Made by a program: the position numbers and the translations under genes
The notes under the pieces: generated by a model
What the model was told of the DNA's origin: nothing
Seen by the model: the letters and a program-made list of their open reading frames with translations, nothing else
The model's database searches: none
Part shown: in pieces, positions 37,172 through 46,523 of the stretch
How positions within the stretch are numbered: the first letter of the stretch is position 1
Layout: each line of letters opens with the position of its first letter
Source of the DNA: Streptomyces armeniacus
GTDB taxonomy: Bacteria > Actinomycetota > Actinomycetes > Streptomycetales > Streptomycetaceae
Reading direction: 5' to 3'
Assembly (NCBI RefSeq): GCF_003355155.1
Contig: NZ_CP031320.1
Span: 1,908,369 to 1,972,368, forward strand
DNA: 64,000 nt

Positions 37172-38005
37172 ATGCCGAAGGCCGAGCACACCACCGACAC
37201 CGACGAGTCCCCCCTGGCCGCTGCCGCTGCCTCCGCCGCCGAGCCGGGCGGGACGTCGGGCAGGGTCCAGTCGCTGGAGCGGGCGATCACCCTGCTGCAG
37301 GCGACGGCCGACAGCGCCCCGGACGGCGAAACGGCCGCGAACCTGGCCGTGCGCTGCGGGCTCAATCGCGCCACCGCCTGGCGGCTGCTGTCCACGCTGG
37401 AGCAGTACGGGATGGTGGAGCGCGGCCCCGTCTCCAACCGCTACACGATCGGCTTCGCCGTCGCCCGCATGGCCTCGACCGCCGGCTTCGACGGGCTGAT
37501 CCGCCGAGCCCACGGCACGCTGCGCCGGGTCAGCGAGCAGACGGGCGAGACCGCCAACCTCGCGGTGGTGCGGCAGCTCGGGCTGACGTACGTCGACGAG
37601 GTGGCCCCGCCGGTCGTGCTGAGCGCCAGGTGGCTGGACCGGAAGGTGCCGCTGCACGCCACGTCCACCGGGAAGGCGCTGCTCGCCTGGCTGCCCGCGG
37701 AGGAGGCGGAGTCCCTGCTCGCCGGGCCGCTGGACGCGTACACGGACACCACCGTCACCGACCGGGCGCGGCTGCTCGACCAGCTGGAGCAGACGCGGAA
37801 GGACGGGTACAGCGTCTGCGTGGGCGAGATGGAGCGGAACCTCTACGGCGTCTCCGCGCCGGTGCTCGGCAGCAGCGGCCGGCCGTTTGCCGTGGTCAGC
37901 ATCTGGGGGCCGCAGGACCGCGTGCCCGAGTCGCGGTTCGGCACGCTGGGGCCGCTCGCGCGGGCGGCGGCGGAGGAGATCGCGCGGGTCGCCGGGGGGC
38001 TGTGA
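37172..38005 (+). CDS. IclR-family transcriptional regulator
   Basis: A 277-residue regulator. The N-terminal winged helix-turn-helix is VQSLERAITLLQ, AANLAVRCGLNRATAWRLLSTLEQYGMVER; the C-terminal IclR effector domain has TYVDEVAPP, LHATSTGKALLAWLP, GYSVCVGEMERNLYGVSAPV and GRPFAVVSIWGP. I chose ATG at 37172 because GAGGAAG stands six bases upstream. It precedes the carnitine operon in the same direction and probably controls it, sensing carnitine or a breakdown product. Confidence 0.9.
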   Translation: MPKAEHTTDTDESPLAAAAASAAEPGGTSGRVQSLERAITLLQATADSAPDGETAANLAVRCGLNRATAWRLLSTLEQYGMVERGPVSNRYTIGFAVARMASTAGFDGLIRRAHGTLRRVSEQTGETANLAVVRQLGLTYVDEVAPPVVLSARWLDRKVPLHATSTGKALLAWLPAEEAESLLAGPLDAYTDTTVTDRARLLDQLEQTRKDGYSVCVGEMERNLYGVSAPVLGSSGRPFAVVSIWGPQDRVPESRFGTLGPLARAAAEEIARVAGGL

Positions 38006-38116
38006 GGAGCGGCGGGGTTGTTCAATTGGTGCGACGCTCGCTCGTATGGTGAAACCGTGTGGCCTTGAGATTCCCCCTGCGCGCGGCTAGGGTCGCGGAG
38101 GCTTCCGCCACCCCGC

Positions 38117-38128
38117 CCTCCGCGGAGG
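38117..38128. promoter_or_regulatory. Palindrome in the carnitine-operon upstream region
   Basis: CCTCCGCGGAGG is a perfect 12-bp palindrome, 89 bp before the BKACE start. Candidate IclR operator. Confidence 0.3.
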
Positions 38129-38140
38129 CACCCCCGAACA

Positions 38141-38200
38141 GATCCGCAAGGGTCCGCACAGACCCGCAGAGATCCGCAGAGATCCGCAGAGATCCGCAGA
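38141..38200 (+). repeat. Six tandem decamers just before the BKACE gene
   Basis: Six consecutive 10-mers follow the pattern GAYCCGCAGA: three identical GATCCGCAGA at 38171-38200 and three variants before them. The array ends 16 bp before the ATG, next to the ribosome-binding site GAGAGGAA. Confidence 0.85.
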
Positions 38201-38216
38201 GAGGAACCCGAGCGCC

Positions 38217-39104
38217 ATGAACCAGGACGTCATCATCACGTGCGCCCTCACCGGCGCCGGCGACACCGTGCGCAAGAGCCCGCACGTCCCCGTCACCCCC
38301 GAGCAGATCGCCGCCTCGGCGGTGGAGGCCGCCGCGGCCGGTGCCGCCGCGGTCCACATCCACGTACGCGACCCCGGGACGGGAGCGCCCTCCCGCGACC
38401 CGCGGCTGTACCGCGAGGTCGTCGAGCGCATCAAGGAGACCGGGACCGACGTCGTCATCAACCTCACCGCCGGCATGGGCGGCGACCTGGTCATCGACCC
38501 GCGGGAACCGCTCACGCAGCTCCCCGGCACCGACCTGGTCGGCGGTCTGGAGCGGCTGCCGCACGTCGAGGACCTGCTGCCGGACATCTGCACGCTCGAC
38601 TGCGGCTCGCTCAACTTCGGCGACGGGTCGAACCTCTACGTCTCCACGCCCGACATGCTCCGTACGGGCGCCAAGCGCGTCCAGGAGTTGGGCGTACGGC
38701 CCGAGCTGGAGATCTTCGACACCGGGCAGCTGTGGTTCGCAAAGCAGCTGCTCGCCGAGGGCCTGCTGGACGACCCGACCGTGTTCCAGCTGTGCATGGG
38801 CATCCCGTGGGGCGCGCCCGCGGACCCGGGAGTGCTGCAGTCGATGGTCAACATGCTGCCGGACGGCGCCCAGTGGGCCAGCTTCGCGCTGGGCCGCATG
38901 CAGATGCCGTGGGTGGCGCAGTCGGTGCTGCTCGGCGGCCACGTACGGGTCGGGCTCGAGGACAACCTCTATCTGGCCAAAGGCGTCAAGGCGACCAACG
39001 CCCAGCTGGTGGAGCGTGCCGTGACGCTCGTCGAGGCGATGGGGGCGCGGGTCGCGACCCCCGACGAGGCGCGGCGCACGCTCGGCCTCAAGCCGCGCGG
39101 CTGA
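38217..39104 (+). CDS. Beta-keto acid cleavage enzyme (3-dehydrocarnitine type)
   Basis: A 295-residue BKACE (DUF849) TIM-barrel zinc enzyme. It condenses a beta-keto acid with acetyl-CoA to give acetoacetate and a new CoA ester. The zinc histidines are in VHIHVRDP. Other blocks are [46 protein letters not shown] and [13 protein letters not shown]. With a carnitine dehydrogenase and a thioesterase next to it, the substrate is probably 3-dehydrocarnitine and the product betainyl-CoA. Confidence 0.9.
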   Translation: MNQDVIITCALTGAGDTVRKSPHVPVTPEQIAASAVEAAAAGAAAVHIHVRDPGTGAPSRDPRLYREVVERIKETGTDVVINLTAGMGGDLVIDPREPLTQLPGTDLVGGLERLPHVEDLLPDICTLDCGSLNFGDGSNLYVSTPDMLRTGAKRVQELGVRPELEIFDTGQLWFAKQLLAEGLLDDPTVFQLCMGIPWGAPADPGVLQSMVNMLPDGAQWASFALGRMQMPWVAQSVLLGGHVRVGLEDNLYLAKGVKATNAQLVERAVTLVEAMGARVATPDEARRTLGLKPRG

Positions 39105-39194
39105 GTCCCGGTCCAGGCTCCGGCCCCGGCCCCGCTCACCGGCCCGCACCAGCCCGCCTCCCGCCACCGCAGTCACCCCTCCAAGGAGCCCCCG

Positions 39195-40229
39195 ATGACG
39201 GAGACTTCCGCCCCCACTCCCTCCGCCGGCCCCGCGCACGCGTCCGCACCGGCGCCCGCACCTGCCGACGTACGCCGCGTCGCCTGCGTCGGCGCCGGCG
39301 TGATCGGCGGCGGCTGGGTCGCCCACTTCCTGGCCCGCGGCTACGACGTCACCGCCTGGGATCCGGCGGCCGACGCCGAGCCCCGGCTGCGCCGGCTCGT
39401 CGACGCGGCGTGGCCCGCACTCGGACAGCTCGGCCTCGCCCCCGGCGCCTCCGCGAGCCGCCTCACGGTCGCCGCGACGCTCGAAGAGGCGGTGGCCGGG
39501 GCCCAGTTCGTCCAGGAGAGCGCACCGGAGAAGCTCGAACTCAAGCGGGAACTGCTGGGCAAGCTGGACGCCGCCACGCCCGCCGGAGTCGTCATCGCCT
39601 CCTCCACCTCGGGCTATCCGATGACCGACATGCAGACCGAGGCGGACACCCCGGGCCGGCTGGTCGTGGGCCACCCGTTCAACCCGCCGTACCTCATCCC
39701 GCTCGTCGAGGTCGTCGGCGGCGAACGGACGGACCCGGCGGCGGTGCGGTGGGCGTCCGCCTTCTACGAGGCGGCGGGCAAGTCCGTCATCACCATGGAC
39801 CGCGAGGTCCCCGGCTTCATCGCCAACCGCCTTCAGGAGGCCCTGTGGCGGGAGGCCCTGCACATGGTCGCCAACGGCGAGGCGACGGTCCGCGACATCG
39901 ACCTCTCCATCACCGAGGGACCGGGCCTGCGCTGGGCCGTCATGGGCCCGATGCTCACCTTCGCCCTCGCGGGCGGCGAGGGCGGAATGGCCCACATGCT
40001 CGACCACTTCGGCCCGTCCCTGAAGTCCCCGTGGACCCGGCTGGACGCGCCGGAGCTGGACCGCGCGCTGTACGACGCGGTCGTCGCCGGCTGCGACGAC
40101 GCGGCCGACGGCCGTACGATCGCCGACCTCGTTGCCGAACGCGACCGGGACGTCATCTCCGTCCTGCGCGCCACCGGCCGGCTGCCCGGGGCGGGTTCCG
40201 GCGCCGGGGAAGGGGCGGATGCCGAATGA
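39195..40229 (+). CDS. lcdH: L-carnitine 3-dehydrogenase
   Basis: A 344-residue NAD-dependent enzyme of the 3-hydroxyacyl-CoA dehydrogenase fold, oxidising L-carnitine to 3-dehydrocarnitine. After a short Pro/Ala-rich head comes VACVGAGVIGGGWVAHFLARGYDV (Rossmann), then QESAPEKLELKRELLGKL, ASSTSGYPMTDMQ, VVGHPFNPPYLIPLVEVVGG, and VPGFIANRLQEALWREALHMV. GGAGCCCCC lies before the ATG. The stop overlaps the thioesterase start (ATGA). In some bacteria these two activities are one fused protein, which supports the assignment. Confidence 0.9.
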   Translation: MTETSAPTPSAGPAHASAPAPAPADVRRVACVGAGVIGGGWVAHFLARGYDVTAWDPAADAEPRLRRLVDAAWPALGQLGLAPGASASRLTVAATLEEAVAGAQFVQESAPEKLELKRELLGKLDAATPAGVVIASSTSGYPMTDMQTEADTPGRLVVGHPFNPPYLIPLVEVVGGERTDPAAVRWASAFYEAAGKSVITMDREVPGFIANRLQEALWREALHMVANGEATVRDIDLSITEGPGLRWAVMGPMLTFALAGGEGGMAHMLDHFGPSLKSPWTRLDAPELDRALYDAVVAGCDDAADGRTIADLVAERDRDVISVLRATGRLPGAGSGAGEGADAE

Positions 40230-40699
40230 GCCTGCCGCTGTTCCGCGAGACCGTGCGCCCGGAGTGGATCGACTACAACGGCCACATGTCGGAGGCGTAC
40301 TACGTCCTGGTCTTCGGCTACGCCACGGACGCGCTGATGGACCGTACGGGGATGGACGCCGCGTACCGCGCGAGCACCGGCTGCTCGATGTACACCGTCG
40401 AGTCCCACATCCGCTATCTGCGCGACGTTCCGGACGGCGCGTCCCTCGCCGTACGCACACGGGTACTGGGCGCGGCCGGGAAGAAGGCGCGCTTCACCCA
40501 CGAGCTGTACGTCGTCACCGGCCCGCGGGCGGAGCCGGCAGCAGACGCCGGCCCCGTCGCCACCACGGAACTCCTCGCCCTCCACGTGGACCAGGAGGCC
40601 GGCCGCGCGACACCGTTCCCCGGCCACGTACGCGACCGCCTCACGGCGCTGACGGAGGCCCCGCCCGGGTGGGCGGGCCGCTCGATCGCGGCACCCTGA
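40226..40699 (+). CDS. Hotdog thioesterase (betainyl-CoA type)
   Basis: A 157-residue 4-hydroxybenzoyl-CoA-type thioesterase: VRPEWIDYNGHMSEAYYVLVFG near the N-terminus holds the Asp and the DYNGHM signature, followed by YTVESHIRYLRDV and a strand ARFTHELYVV. By context it hydrolyses betainyl-CoA to glycine betaine and CoA, completing the conversion of carnitine to betaine. Confidence 0.87.
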   Translation: MSLPLFRETVRPEWIDYNGHMSEAYYVLVFGYATDALMDRTGMDAAYRASTGCSMYTVESHIRYLRDVPDGASLAVRTRVLGAAGKKARFTHELYVVTGPRAEPAADAGPVATTELLALHVDQEAGRATPFPGHVRDRLTALTEAPPGWAGRSIAAP

Positions 40700-40717
40700 C
40701 ACCCCGCGGGCCGGGCG

Positions 40718-41149
40718 TCAGACGCGTGCCGTGAACCTCACCTCGACCAGCAGCTGCGGGAAGGCCAGCCGAGGCGTGCCGACCATCGTGCTCGCGACCT
40801 GCGGGTCCGGACGGCCGTACGCTTCCTTGCGTACCGGCCCCGCCGCGGCGTCGGCCGCGTCGACATCGCGTGCGTAGATGACCTCTTCGACGACGTCGTC
40901 CAGCGAGGCGCCGAAACTCCGGAGCAGTTCCGCCGCGTTGGCATAGCACTGGCGCAGCTGCTCGGCGGTGCGGGTGAAATCGGTGACCCGGCCGTCGTCG
41001 TCGACCGGGGCGGGGGCGACGAGTTCCGTGCCGTCGTGGGCCACCTGGCCGGAGAGATAGACGGTGTCACCGCGCCGGACCGCCTGAACGTACCCGTACT
41101 TCTCCTCCCAAGGGACTCCGTGGCGTGCGACCTGGATTGCGTTGCTCAT
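40718..41149 (-). CDS. RidA-family protein
   Basis: A 143-residue Rid-family protein (AIQVARHGVPWEEKYGYVQAVRRGDTVYLSGQVAHDG, EQLRQCYANAAELLRSFGASLDDVVEEVIY). The ending TMVGTPRLAFPQLLVEVRF fits the Rid pattern, but the arginine usual in the deaminase pocket is not obvious, so imine hydrolysis is uncertain. It is divergent from the GlxA-like regulator. Confidence 0.85.
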   Translation of the reverse strand: MSNAIQVARHGVPWEEKYGYVQAVRRGDTVYLSGQVAHDGTELVAPAPVDDDGRVTDFTRTAEQLRQCYANAAELLRSFGASLDDVVEEVIYARDVDAADAAAGPVRKEAYGRPDPQVASTMVGTPRLAFPQLLVEVRFTARV

Positions 41150-41323
41150 GGCGTTCCGATCCTCAAAGAGCGTGTTCCGGTGGGACTCCCACGAAGCTAT
41201 GGGCCAGGTCAGGGGCGGACCAGCGGCGACAGTGCCACTTCCGGCAAGGATTGTGCCGCCCGCCGGGGCCGAGTCGCGCACTCGTAGGCTGGAGGGCACA
41301 GGGGGAGAGAGGGGGAGCCGGCA

Positions 41324-42364
41324 TTGCGGTCCGAGAACGGAACGACCGCTGTCGCGGTCCTCGCGCTGCCGCGGGCGTACGCGCTGGACGTCAGCATCGC
41401 GACGCACGTGTTCGGCAGGCACCCGGACTACCGGGTTTTCGTGTGCGGAGCTCACGACCCGGGAGCCGCCGAAGGTACGGGAGCCGCCGACGGTACGGGC
41501 GGCGGTACGGCCGCCGGTACGGGCGGCGGGCCGCCGTACGCCGGAGTGGCCGCGGAGATCAGGCCGACGCACCCGCTCGCCGGTGCGGAGGACGCCGACG
41601 TCGTCGTGGTGCCGGGCTACGAGGACCCGCAGCTGCCCGTACCCGGGGAATACCTGAGGGCACTGCGGGCCGCCGTCGAACGCGGTGCCCGTGTGGTCGC
41701 CGTCTGCACGGGCGTGTTCGCGCTCGCGGCAGGCGGACTGCTGAAGGGAAAGTCGGCCACGACGCACTGGCGCCACACCGGTCAACTCCGTGCGCTGTAC
41801 CCCGAAATCGACGTCGTCGAGAACCGGCTGTTCGTCGAGGACGGGACGTTTCTCACCTCCGCGGGCGGGGGAGCGGGAATTGACGCGTGCCTCCACATCG
41901 TCCAGACGGATTTCGGGGCCGCGGTCGCGGACGGCGTGGCGAAAGAGGTCGTCTTCTCCACGGTCCGCGGCTCGGACGAGCCCCAGTACGCGGATGTTCC
42001 GACCCCTCCCCGCGAAAGCCTCCGCGCGACGCGGGAATGGGTGCTCGAGAACATCGGCTCGGCGATCACCGTGCAGCGGATGGCGGACCACAGCCTGCTG
42101 TCGCGGAGAACCTTCAACCGGCGTTTCGCGCGCGAGACGGGAATGCCGCCCATGCGGTGGGTCGCGCGGCAGCGGATTCTCCACGCGCGCCGGCTCCTGG
42201 AAGCCTCCGACTGGTCCGTCGAAAGGATCGCCGCGGCGGCCGGATTCGGCACGGCCGCGAATTTCCGTACGGTCTTCCGCCGGGAGGTGGGGGTCACCCC
42301 GACCGCGTACCGGGCGTCTTACGGCCCGGCTGCGGGCCCGGCCTCGCAGGGCGTGACGCCGTAG
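41324..42364 (+). CDS. GlxA-like AraC-family regulator with DJ-1/PfpI domain
   Basis: A 346-residue protein. The N-terminal DJ-1-like domain has DADVVVVPGYEDP and VVAVCTGVFALAAGGLLKGKSATTHW with the elbow Cys. The C-terminus has two AraC helix-turn-helix units (TVQRMADHSLLSRRTFNRRFARETG and SVERIAAAAGFGTAANFRTVFRREVGVTPTAYR). I accept TTG at 41324 because GGGGGAG stands seven bases upstream. Residues 48-67 are a Gly/Thr/Ala repeat (EGTGAADGTGGGTAAGTGGG) encoded by a GGTACG-rich hexamer array. It is divergent from the RidA gene, which it may control. Confidence 0.87.
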   Translation: MRSENGTTAVAVLALPRAYALDVSIATHVFGRHPDYRVFVCGAHDPGAAEGTGAADGTGGGTAAGTGGGPPYAGVAAEIRPTHPLAGAEDADVVVVPGYEDPQLPVPGEYLRALRAAVERGARVVAVCTGVFALAAGGLLKGKSATTHWRHTGQLRALYPEIDVVENRLFVEDGTFLTSAGGGAGIDACLHIVQTDFGAAVADGVAKEVVFSTVRGSDEPQYADVPTPPRESLRATREWVLENIGSAITVQRMADHSLLSRRTFNRRFARETGMPPMRWVARQRILHARRLLEASDWSVERIAAAAGFGTAANFRTVFRREVGVTPTAYRASYGPAAGPASQGVTP

Positions 42365-42371
42365 GCCCCGG

Positions 42372-42833
42372 TCAGTCCAGACAGAACTCGTTCCCCTCGG
42401 GGTCGGTCATCACGATGAAGCCGGCGCTCATCGGGGGAGCGGGCTCGTCACGGCGTACGCGCGCCGCGCCCAGCGCGACGAGCCGCTCGCACTCGGTCTC
42501 CAGCGCCGCCATCCGCTCCTTCCCCTCCAGCCCGGGAGCGGCGCGTACGTCGAGATGGACGCGGTTCTTGACGACCTTGTCCTCCGGCACCTGCTGGAAG
42601 AACAGCCGCGGGCCCCGCCCGTCCGGATCCTCGACGGCCGACTTCGTGTTGCGCTGCTCCTCCGGTACGCCGATGCGCGTGAGGAAGTCGTCCCAGGCGG
42701 CCAGGGGATCGGCGCCCTCGGGCAGTTCGACACCGGGCGGGCCGGGGTGGACGTAGCCGAGCACGTCGCGCCAGAAGGACGACAGCGCGCGCGGGTCGTG
42801 GGCGTCGAAGGTGACCTGGACGTGGCGGCTCAT
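42372..42833 (-). CDS. VOC-superfamily (glyoxalase-like) protein
   Basis: A 153-residue protein with two betaalphabetabetabeta units: VQVTFDAHDPRALSSFWRDVLGY and NRVHLDVRA with GFIVMTDPEGNEFCLD at the end. This build is common in streptomycete glyoxalase/bleomycin-resistance-like proteins whose substrates are unknown. The 3' end lies 7 bp from that of the convergent regulator. Confidence 0.85.
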   Translation of the reverse strand: MSRHVQVTFDAHDPRALSSFWRDVLGYVHPGPPGVELPEGADPLAAWDDFLTRIGVPEEQRNTKSAVEDPDGRGPRLFFQQVPEDKVVKNRVHLDVRAAPGLEGKERMAALETECERLVALGAARVRRDEPAPPMSAGFIVMTDPEGNEFCLD

Positions 42834-43012
42834 GGCGTGGCTCCGTTCGTGGCGGGATTCGCGACGGACTCCACCCTGACCCCTCCTGCGGACAGGAACC
42901 GTCCGCAGGAGCCGGGCCGCGGCGGACGGCGACCGTCCCGCCTCACCGGCGTGACCTCGCATGCCCGGCGGCCAGGCGCTCGCCGTACAGGTCCGTGATG
43001 TCGCCCTTGCCG

Positions 43013-43768
43013 CTATTGTCGGCCCATGTCTTCGACGCGGCATCCAGGCGGGGTGTTCCGGGCCACGTAGACGGTGTTGGTCGCCATCCCGCCCTGGAGC
43101 GGGTTGTCGAACTCGACGACGTGGGCCTCCGCCTGCGCGAAGACCCGCGTGAGCGCCAAGGTGAACTCGTCGTCCGGCGGGTCGTTCGACCACAGGGCGA
43201 AGACACCGCCGGGGTGCAGGAGTTCGGCGAGGGTGCGCAGTCCGGACGGCTCGTAGAGCGCGGCGTGCCGCGGGTGCAGCACGTGCCGGGGCGAGTGGTC
43301 GATGTCGAGCAGTACGGCGTGGAAGCGGCGGCCCGGCTCGTACGGGTCGAGGCCGTGCGGGTCGGCGACCGACGCGAAGAAGTCGCCGTGGACCAGACGG
43401 CAGCGCGGGTCGGAGGTGAGCGGGCCGCCGAGCGGCACCAGCCCCCGTTCGTGCCACTCGATGACCTCGCCGAGCGCCTCCACGACGATCAGCGAGCGCA
43501 CCCGCGGATCGTCCAGCGCCGTCTGCGCGGTGTACCCGAGGCCGAGTCCGCCGACGGCGACGTCGAGTTCGGCGTCCGGCGCCGCCTCCGCGAGGCCGAG
43601 CCTGGTCAGCGCGATCTCCCCGGCCGTGAAGAGACTGGACATGAGGAACTCGTCGCCGAGCTTCACCTCGTACACGTCCTCGCCGGACACCGGTTCCCGC
43701 CGGCGCCGCAGGCTGATGTCGCCCATCGGCGTGGGCCGCCAGTCGATCTCCTCGAAACGTGCGCTCAT
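43013..43768 (-). CDS. Spermidine-synthase-like protein
   Basis: A 251-residue Rossmann protein with the spermidine-synthase/SAM-methyltransferase pattern: VAVGGLGLGYTAQTAL, SLIVVEALGEVIEWHERG, CRLVHGDFFA, FHAVLLDIDHSPRHVLH. The polyamine site of true spermidine synthases is not evident, so the activity is open. ATG at 43768 is preceded by AGGAAGGG. Confidence 0.8.
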   Translation of the reverse strand: MSARFEEIDWRPTPMGDISLRRRREPVSGEDVYEVKLGDEFLMSSLFTAGEIALTRLGLAEAAPDAELDVAVGGLGLGYTAQTALDDPRVRSLIVVEALGEVIEWHERGLVPLGGPLTSDPRCRLVHGDFFASVADPHGLDPYEPGRRFHAVLLDIDHSPRHVLHPRHAALYEPSGLRTLAELLHPGGVFALWSNDPPDDEFTLALTRVFAQAEAHVVEFDNPLQGGMATNTVYVARNTPPGCRVEDMGRQ

Positions 43769-44129
43769 GCGTTGGCCCTTCCTGGAGTGCGCGGCGCCGG
43801 TCCGACGCCGGGTGGCCACGGGGTGACCGGCCCGCCCGGCGCTGCCGGGGAGTCCCGCCATGATCCCTTGCCGGCGGGCGGTCCTCGTATGGGCGGTGCC
43901 ACCCGCGCCACCCGCCGCACGGCGGGAAGGGCCGGGCAGCACTTGTCAGGGACGCTCCGGAGAGGTGTCCTGGAAGTGGACCGGGGGCATCGGAGAGACG
44001 CGGAGCAACGGTCCCGACAGACCGCTCACCGCGCAATCAGGGCCCGCGAGAAGTGGGCGCCCTCGGTCCGCCGACGCGTTGGTCCGGGACGGCGGTGCCG
44101 TCCCGGCGGCGCACCGAGGAGGTACGACC
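43769..44129. other. Divergent intergenic region
   Basis: About 360 bp between the spermidine-synthase-like gene and the universal stress protein gene. It should hold both promoters. I see no convincing gene or operator. Confidence 0.4.
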
Positions 44130-45002
44130 ATGACCCGCACCGTCACCGTGGGCCTGGACGGTTCCCGCGAGAGCCATGCCGCGGCCCGCTGGGCGGCACG
44201 CGAGGCGCTGCGCCGCTCGGCCCGCCTGGAGCTCGTACTCGCCTGGGAGAACGACCCGTACCCGTACGCGACCGCCGCAGACGAGAGCGCCGAACGGACC
44301 GTACGCGAGGCGGCCGCGGACCTCTCCCGCCGGTACCCCGCGCTGGAGACGCGCACCCGGTGCCTGTCCGGACGGCCGTCGAAGATGCTGGTCGGCGCGG
44401 CGGAGGAGGCGGACCTGCTCGTTCTCGGGTCGCGCGGGCTGGGGCTCGCGGTGGGGTTCCTCGTCGGGTCCGTGGCCCTGCCCGTCGTGGCGCACGTGAG
44501 CCGCCCGGTGGTTCTCGTACGGGCGGGGGCGGCCGCGCCGTACGGGGACGGGCCGCCGGACGAGGCGGAACCGGCCGGGGAGATCGTGGTGGGCCTGGAC
44601 CTCGACCGCCCGCCCGAGGAACCACTGACCTTCGCCTTCGAGACGGCCGCGCGCTGGGCCGCCCGGCTGCGCGTCGTGCACGGCTGGGGCCTGCCGCCCG
44701 CCTACGGCGCCCGCGAGTCGGCCGTACCGGAGAGCCTGGCCGAGGAGATGACCGGGGAGAAGGACGAGGCGCTGCGCATGCTGCTGCTGCCCTGGCGGGA
44801 CAAGTGGCCGGAGGTGGACGTGGACCGCCAGGTCAGCCTCGGATGGCCGGCCCGCGAACTGCTCCAGGCGTCGTCGGGGGCGCCCCTGGTGGTCGTGGGC
44901 CGCAGGCGCCGTACAGCTCCGGTCGGCACGCGCATCGGGTCCGTCACCCACGCCGTCCTGCACCACACGGAGGCGCCGGTCGCCGTCGTACCGCACGACT
45001 GA
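44130..45002 (+). CDS. Universal stress protein, two UspA domains
   Basis: A 290-residue tandem UspA protein. Domain 1: TVTVGLDGSRESHAAARWAAREA and LLVLGSRGLGLAVGFLVGSVALPVVAHVSRPVVLVR, with the ATP-binding pattern GxRGxG-x9-GS. Domain 2: EIVVGLDLDRPPEEPLTFAFETAARW and PLVVVGRRRR, with a weaker nucleotide motif. GAGGAGG precedes the ATG. Such proteins in actinomycetes are induced by hypoxia or stationary phase. Confidence 0.92.
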   Translation: MTRTVTVGLDGSRESHAAARWAAREALRRSARLELVLAWENDPYPYATAADESAERTVREAAADLSRRYPALETRTRCLSGRPSKMLVGAAEEADLLVLGSRGLGLAVGFLVGSVALPVVAHVSRPVVLVRAGAAAPYGDGPPDEAEPAGEIVVGLDLDRPPEEPLTFAFETAARWAARLRVVHGWGLPPAYGARESAVPESLAEEMTGEKDEALRMLLLPWRDKWPEVDVDRQVSLGWPARELLQASSGAPLVVVGRRRRTAPVGTRIGSVTHAVLHHTEAPVAVVPHD

Positions 45003-45084
45003 GGCCCTGACCGATCAGGCCCTCACCGAATGAGACTTCACCGGCTGGAGCCCTCACCGACCGGACCCTGCGGACGGTCCGAAG

Positions 45085-45118
45085 GGGCGGCGCCTCAACC
45101 CCTGGGGCGGCGCCGCCC
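45085..45118. terminator. Bidirectional terminator between USP and YceI genes
   Basis: GGGCGGCGCC (45085-45094) pairs with GGCGCCGCCC (45109-45118) across a 14-base loop between convergent genes. Confidence 0.7.
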
Positions 45119-45120
45119 GT

Positions 45121-45774
45121 TCAGCTCACGCGGATCGCGGAGATGTCGAACTCGAGCTTGATCTTCTCGCCGACGAGGACGCCGCCGGTCTCCAGCCTCG
45201 CGTTCCAGATGAGGCCCCAGTCGCTGCGGTTGACGATCGCGGAGCCGTCGAAGCCGGCCCGCTCCACGCCGAACGCGTCGATCACGGAACCCGAGTACAG
45301 CAGGTCGATGGTCACCGGGTTCGTACGGTCGCGGATGGTGAGGGCACCGGTCATGCGGTAGACGTCCTCCTCGACCTGCACGGCCTGCGTGCTGCGGAAC
45401 GTCATGACCGGGAACAGGCCCGCGTCGAAGAAGTCCGCGCTGCGCAGGTGTTCGTCGCGCTGTTCGACTCGCGTGTCGACGCTGCTGACGTCGACGACGA
45501 CCTCCGCGGTCGACGCCTCGGGGTGTTCTCCGTCGAGACGGATACGGCCCTCGAACGAGGTGAAGATCCCCCGGACCCGGGTGATCATCGCGTGCCGGGC
45601 GGCAAAGCCCACGCTGCTGTGCGCGGGGTCGAAGACCCAGTCACCCGTGAGTTTGCTCAGGGCCAGATTCTCCTGCCGCCGAGGACCGGCGGCCTGTACC
45701 GTGGGAGGTTCCGGAAGAGAACTGCTGGGAACGAGACTTGCATTGCGGCGGCGACGGCGTGTGAAGAGTCCCAT
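45121..45774 (-). CDS. YceI-family lipocalin-like protein
   Basis: A 217-residue protein with the YceI beta-barrel pattern: WVFDPAHSSVGFAARHAMITRVRGIFTSFEG, VVVDVSSVDTRVEQRDEHLRSADFFDAGLFPVMTFRS and the end IKLEFDISAIRVS. Family members bind isoprenoid-like lipids. A basic N-terminus (MGLFTRRRRRN) replaces a signal peptide, so it is probably cytoplasmic. GAGGGAAG precedes the ATG. Confidence 0.92.
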   Translation of the reverse strand: MGLFTRRRRRNASLVPSSSLPEPPTVQAAGPRRQENLALSKLTGDWVFDPAHSSVGFAARHAMITRVRGIFTSFEGRIRLDGEHPEASTAEVVVDVSSVDTRVEQRDEHLRSADFFDAGLFPVMTFRSTQAVQVEEDVYRMTGALTIRDRTNPVTIDLLYSGSVIDAFGVERAGFDGSAIVNRSDWGLIWNARLETGGVLVGEKIKLEFDISAIRVS

Positions 45775-45855
45775 ATACTTCCCTCTAGCTTTCGTACGTG
45801 TGGATCATGCCAGCGGGGACGGGTTTCAGCCACCCGGCGGACCGCGTATTTTTGG

Positions 45856-45869
45856 TGCAGGTTCCTGCA
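45856..45869. promoter_or_regulatory. Inverted repeat upstream of yceI
   Basis: TGCAGG and CCTGCA around TT, 82-95 bp before the YceI start. It is of the size bound by MarR-type repressors; no such gene is near. Confidence 0.3.
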
Positions 45870-46523
45870 ACATGCGCTGCGCGAACGCCGTTCAGCGGGC
45901 CATTCCGGGCATTGCGTAAACTGCGTCGCTATGCCATTTCCTGACGGTTTCGCCGGCAGCCCGGGATACGTCCTGAAGGCGCCCCGGCTCCGGGTGCCGG
46001 AGCAGTCGCCCCGGCCTCGTGGCCACTTCGCGCCACGCGGGGCCGAGGTCCCGGCTGTGCCGGATCACCGCCGGATCGCCGCACCGGGCCCGGGAGTTGG
46101 GGGGCACGCGCCCGTACGGCAGGCCTGCGGGCCCGCTCGGAGAGCACCGGGCGGCGGAACGATTCGGCGGATTACCGGAATTCCCCGTTGTGCGCTCTCT
46201 CAACGGGACCAAGGGCTCCAGTCCGGACATCTCGCGACGGGCCGTACGAGATCTTCGCCGCGATCACCCGTCTCGCAGTGCCCACCGCGGGCGCATTCCG
46301 CGGCCGCGGCCCTGGCGTGGATCTCCGTCGTTCCAGCAGGCACGGGAATTCCTTTCGTTTTCAACGAAGTTCCGCCGGCCTGTTCCGGCCGCGGCAACCG
46401 TGAGCCGGAAAGTACCCGCGCCCCCGCACTCGGATGCGACTCCCCGCGGCGAGAACTGAGATAAACCCCAGTAATTCCTGTGCTGTGGCCCGCGCGGAGA
46501 ACGCTGCGTGCTCACTCATACAC

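Noticed and set aside
45892..46230. Possible small leftward gene between yceI and the cytochrome b gene
   Set aside because: No ribosome-binding site, no family sequence and weak codon-position bias.
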